Positions 61,456 to 64,000 of a stretch of DNA of 64,000 nt are shown one piece after another. How positions within the stretch are numbered: the stretch's first letter is position 1; each line of letters starts with the position of its first letter. The stretch comes from Hyperoodon ampullatus (taxonomy: Eukaryota; Chordata; Mammalia; Artiodactyla; Ziphiidae): positions 29,144,425-29,208,424 of the forward strand of contig OX457061.1 in the NCBI GenBank assembly GCA_949752795.1. Direction: 5' to 3'. Both the position numbers and the translations under genes were made by a program. The notes under the pieces are model-generated. The model ran no database searches, was not told where the DNA came from, and was given only the letters and a program-made list of their open reading frames with translations.

Positions 61456-62539
61456 CTTACTCAAATTATTATCACAGAATCCAAGGAAAGAAACTTCTGA
61501 TACAGAGAGTGGCTAAGACTTTTAGATGCATCCATATAAGAACAATCCTGAAATATTATTTTCTTGGATTAAGAAACAAGTAAGTTATTGGTGGTGTCTA
61601 TAGAGAATCATCAATTGAGCAATAGGTGAGTAGGAAAGAATGAGAAATGAAGCACTATATATACCCAGTATAGAAATACATTTCAAGCTATTTGACCATA
61701 AAAAAAGGAGGACAGAAACAGTACTGTAACTGAAGGAAGAGATATAGAATTTTGTTATTACTGTTTTTCTTTTCCTAAGATATCATAGACGAATGAAATC
61801 AGTGATGAGGTAAAAGCAAGAGAGGATATAGATGGAGAATTAGATGATAACTCAAGAAGCATCACATCCACTGTACCATAAGGAAGAAAATAACCGGTGG
61901 GTAGATACAAGTATATTTGTAGATTTAGAGGTGGGGAGGAAACAGTTGCCTCAGCATGCCTGCGTTGCTCAAACTCTGAACATTTAAACGCTGGACTATC
62001 CTTTGATCAGCTCTTATGAGATAATCTCTGAGCCCTTGAATTATTTTACTTGATAAGAATGTTTCTATAAGCTTGAGGGCTTGAGACAAGCTGTACCTAT
62101 TTAACCAAATAATTTTATTCTGTTAATGTAATTTATGATAAAAGGGTTATTTTTGCTGGAGTTGTGGATGTTAGCAGAGAGGGGATATGACTGGAATCTG
62201 AGTGGCTGAGATGGGCCCCAAGCACCAGCAGCAATGCATGAATCATAGTTTTCATCTTGTATTGACCAATCTGTTATTCTCTGCTCTAAGGTTTCAGACT
62301 AAGGATGTAATCCATATCTTCCCTTAGAGGTAGATGTATGCCATATGCCTCAAAAAGACTAGATAAATAAACACTGCTAGCTTAGCAAAGTACCATACTC
62401 ATCACTCAAAAACCATTCCTAATCACACACATAATTGAAGCTTATTCAGTGAAGTAATTGCTTTACAAGCAAAACAGTACTTTACTACAATGGTTTCATA
62501 GAGAGGAAATACATAATGATAGCATGAGTTCCTATATTC
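61456..62539. other. Unrecognised stretch
   Basis: No gene or clear repeat. Confidence 0.5.
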
Positions 62540-62792
62540 TTAATAAGGAGTCAGCAAACATTTATTTTCAGTAAACAGTCACATAATAAAATAAACATTT
62601 TAGGCTAAGTCAAAAGGAAACCGTTGTAACTGATCAACTCTATTATTCTAGACTGAAAGCTGCCAAAGACAATGCATAAACAAGTAAATATGAATGTGTT
62701 TCAATAAAAATGTATTTACATAAACAAGCAGAGAGAGGGATATGACTCTCAGGCTGGATATGGTCCAGGTACCTTGGTTTGCTGGCCCAGGT
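62540..62792 (+). mobile_element. hAT-type MITE remnant
   Basis: 'ggagtcagcaaacatttatt', 'aacattttaggctaagtcaa', 'aagctgccaaagacaatgca', 'ttcaataaaaatgtatttac' and 'atggtccaggtaccttgg' fit a known MER-type non-autonomous DNA element (tttaggctttgc ... agccatagacaat ... actttatttac). Subfamily not assigned. Confidence 0.65.
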
Positions 62793-62794
62793 AC

Positions 62795-62970
62795 TAGATA
62801 CTACATGTGCATTATCTCGCTTAATTTTCACACCTATAGGAAGTAGATATTTTTATTCCTCATTTAAAATAAGTAAACTGAGGAATAGATTGATGGAGCA
62901 AAATGTTATTCAGGTAATTAAAAGTAGATCTAGAATTTGTAACCATATTTTCTTGACTTGCTAACCATTA
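62795..62970 (-). mobile_element. MIR SINE, antisense
   Basis: 'attatctcgcttaattttca', 'atttttattcctcatttaaa', 'aagtaaactgaggaatagat', 'agatctagaatttgtaacca' and 'cttgctaaccattatatt' follow the antisense MIR order. Confidence 0.65.
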
Positions 62971-62999
62971 TATTTATTAGTCTCTTCATCAAGTGGTTA

Positions 63000-63490
63000 T
63001 ATTAGTCAAGATTAATATCAGCTCTGAATGACCAAAATCACAAAATAAAAGCTTTAAAAAATTACATATAAAGTCAGAAATTTGCCCCAGGACTGAAGTG
63101 AGAGATAACAATGACAAGACTGCCAAGTTTCTTTCATCTTGTCACTCTTGTGATTCTCATCAAGAATCTTTCAACTTGTGATTCAGGATTCCTATTCAAG
63201 CCCCAGCTATCATATCCATACTATAATCAGAAGGTAAGAGAAAGGGAAAAAGAAGAGAGGAGGACAATGTTATTTGCATTAATGAAACTTCCCCCATGCT
63301 ATATACAATGTTCCAATTTTTCTATGACCACAGTCAAGAAACCTGGGAAATAAAGTCTTTATTCCAGACAACTACATGCTCAGGTAAAGGACATACATTT
63401 TGTACCTATAGAAGAAGGGCAGAATTGAAATGGGGGAACTGGCAGATGAGGAAGGTGTTGTATGTGGGTTTTACATAGGCTCTGCCATCT
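63000..63490. repeat. Probable ancient LTR-type repeat
   Basis: 'aacctgggaaataaagtctt', 'ctacatgctcaggtaaagga' and 'agaagaagggcagaattgaa' resemble a widespread LTR-type motif order (gctgggaaatgtagtct ... tgtgcccag ... gaagaaggg). Two short ORFs here (80 and 60 codons) overlap in different frames and show no protein family. Family uncertain. Confidence 0.4.
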
Positions 63491-64000
63491 AGTTTATACC
63501 ACAGTCTAATGTAAAACACTCATAGGTGCGTTAAATAATTTTCCTAAACCTGCGTAGTTAGTAAATGGCAGGTCCTGGAAATAAATCCAGCTAAGTATGA
63601 TCTCTATTCCATATAATTTTCACTAGAGGAGTGATTTTTAAATATTTAAGAGTTTTCAAGATGACATAAGGATCTGACAAAAGCTATACTCCACAGAAAA
63701 ACATTTGTACTAATAAGACTTCTTTTAAAACTTCTGAGGGCACTGTCTGTGAAACCAAAAACAGAACATTACAGCAGTGATTCTTACAATGGTGTGGAAA
63801 AAATGGTAACTTGTTTTCCAGAGCTTAATCAGAATTTGTGTTGAGACAGTGGAGATGGATATATCTATGTTTATCTATTCCTAGGCTGCTGGTCCATGTT
63901 AGCAAGGCCCCAGAAGATGCAAGAGCCTGTTAAAGAACTCTCTGTCAAGAAACCTGAACTATGCCTTGGTCCTCCAATTCTCTCAAATGCAAATGATTTA
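63491..64000. other. Unrecognised stretch to window end
   Basis: No gene or clear repeat. Confidence 0.5.

Noticed and set aside
1..64000. Conserved gene, CpG island or promoter
   Set aside because: I found no CpG-dense segment outside SINE bodies, no multi-exon pattern and no protein family beyond transposable elements.

Overview
This 64 kb window looks like non-coding, AT-rich nuclear DNA from a cetacean (whale or dolphin). The main evidence is a set of about ten copies of the tRNA-Glu-derived CHR SINE family of cetaceans, hippos and ruminants. Most are the compact roughly 200 bp type I associate with cetaceans, ending in a GC-rich body (gaggcccgcgtaccgc) and a pure A tail. The species cannot be told from the sequence. 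No gene with exon structure, no intact long ORF, no rRNA or tRNA gene, no CRISPR array and no bacterial feature is visible. The short ORFs present are fragments of SINEs, LINEs and transposases, or chance.

Layout. 1-5.1 kb: the 3' end of one L1, then a long decayed L1 with 5'UTR, ORF1 and an internally deleted ORF2. It is interrupted by two SINEs and by a small retro-insert of unknown origin (1617-1733). 5.1-7.4 kb: AT-rich, unrecognised. 7.4-11.5 kb: a very old L1 broken by SINEs and a younger L1 3' end. 11.5-19.6 kb: mostly unrecognised, with one SINE and microsatellites. 19.6-22.5 kb: an MLT1 LTR, a probable solitary ERV LTR and a moderately GC-rich repeat-like block. 22.7-29.7 kb: MIR, L1 and L2 pieces, a SINE, a 31 bp tandem duplication, two L1s head to head and a Tigger-type MITE. 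29.7-42.6 kb: mostly unrecognised, with SINEs, MIRs, an old L1 and a Tigger element carrying a transposase start. 42.6-44.4 kb: L1/HAL1-like 5'UTR and ORF1. 46.2-49.7 kb: a Tigger1 with decayed transposase, abutted by an internally deleted Tigger1 derivative, inside antisense L1 sequence. 49.7-53.4 kb: a SINE, an L1 with a 5' inversion (twin-priming geometry) that contains another SINE, and older antisense L1. 54.9-64 kb: L2, MIR, L1, hAT-like and SINE remnants.

The window is best read as a layered record of transposition: MIR and L2 first, then old L1, MLT1, hAT and Tigger, then younger L1, and lastly CHR SINEs that insert into the older copies. SINE target-site duplications (TSDs) are often perfect, so insertion order can be read directly. 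I found no new gene system. The items most worth a second look are the orphan retro-insert in L1 ORF1, the twin-primed L1, a severely 5'-truncated SINE with a perfect 14 bp TSD, the Tigger1 pair and a perfect 21 bp-arm hairpin. Repeat family names are from memory of consensus sequences and were not checked by a search.
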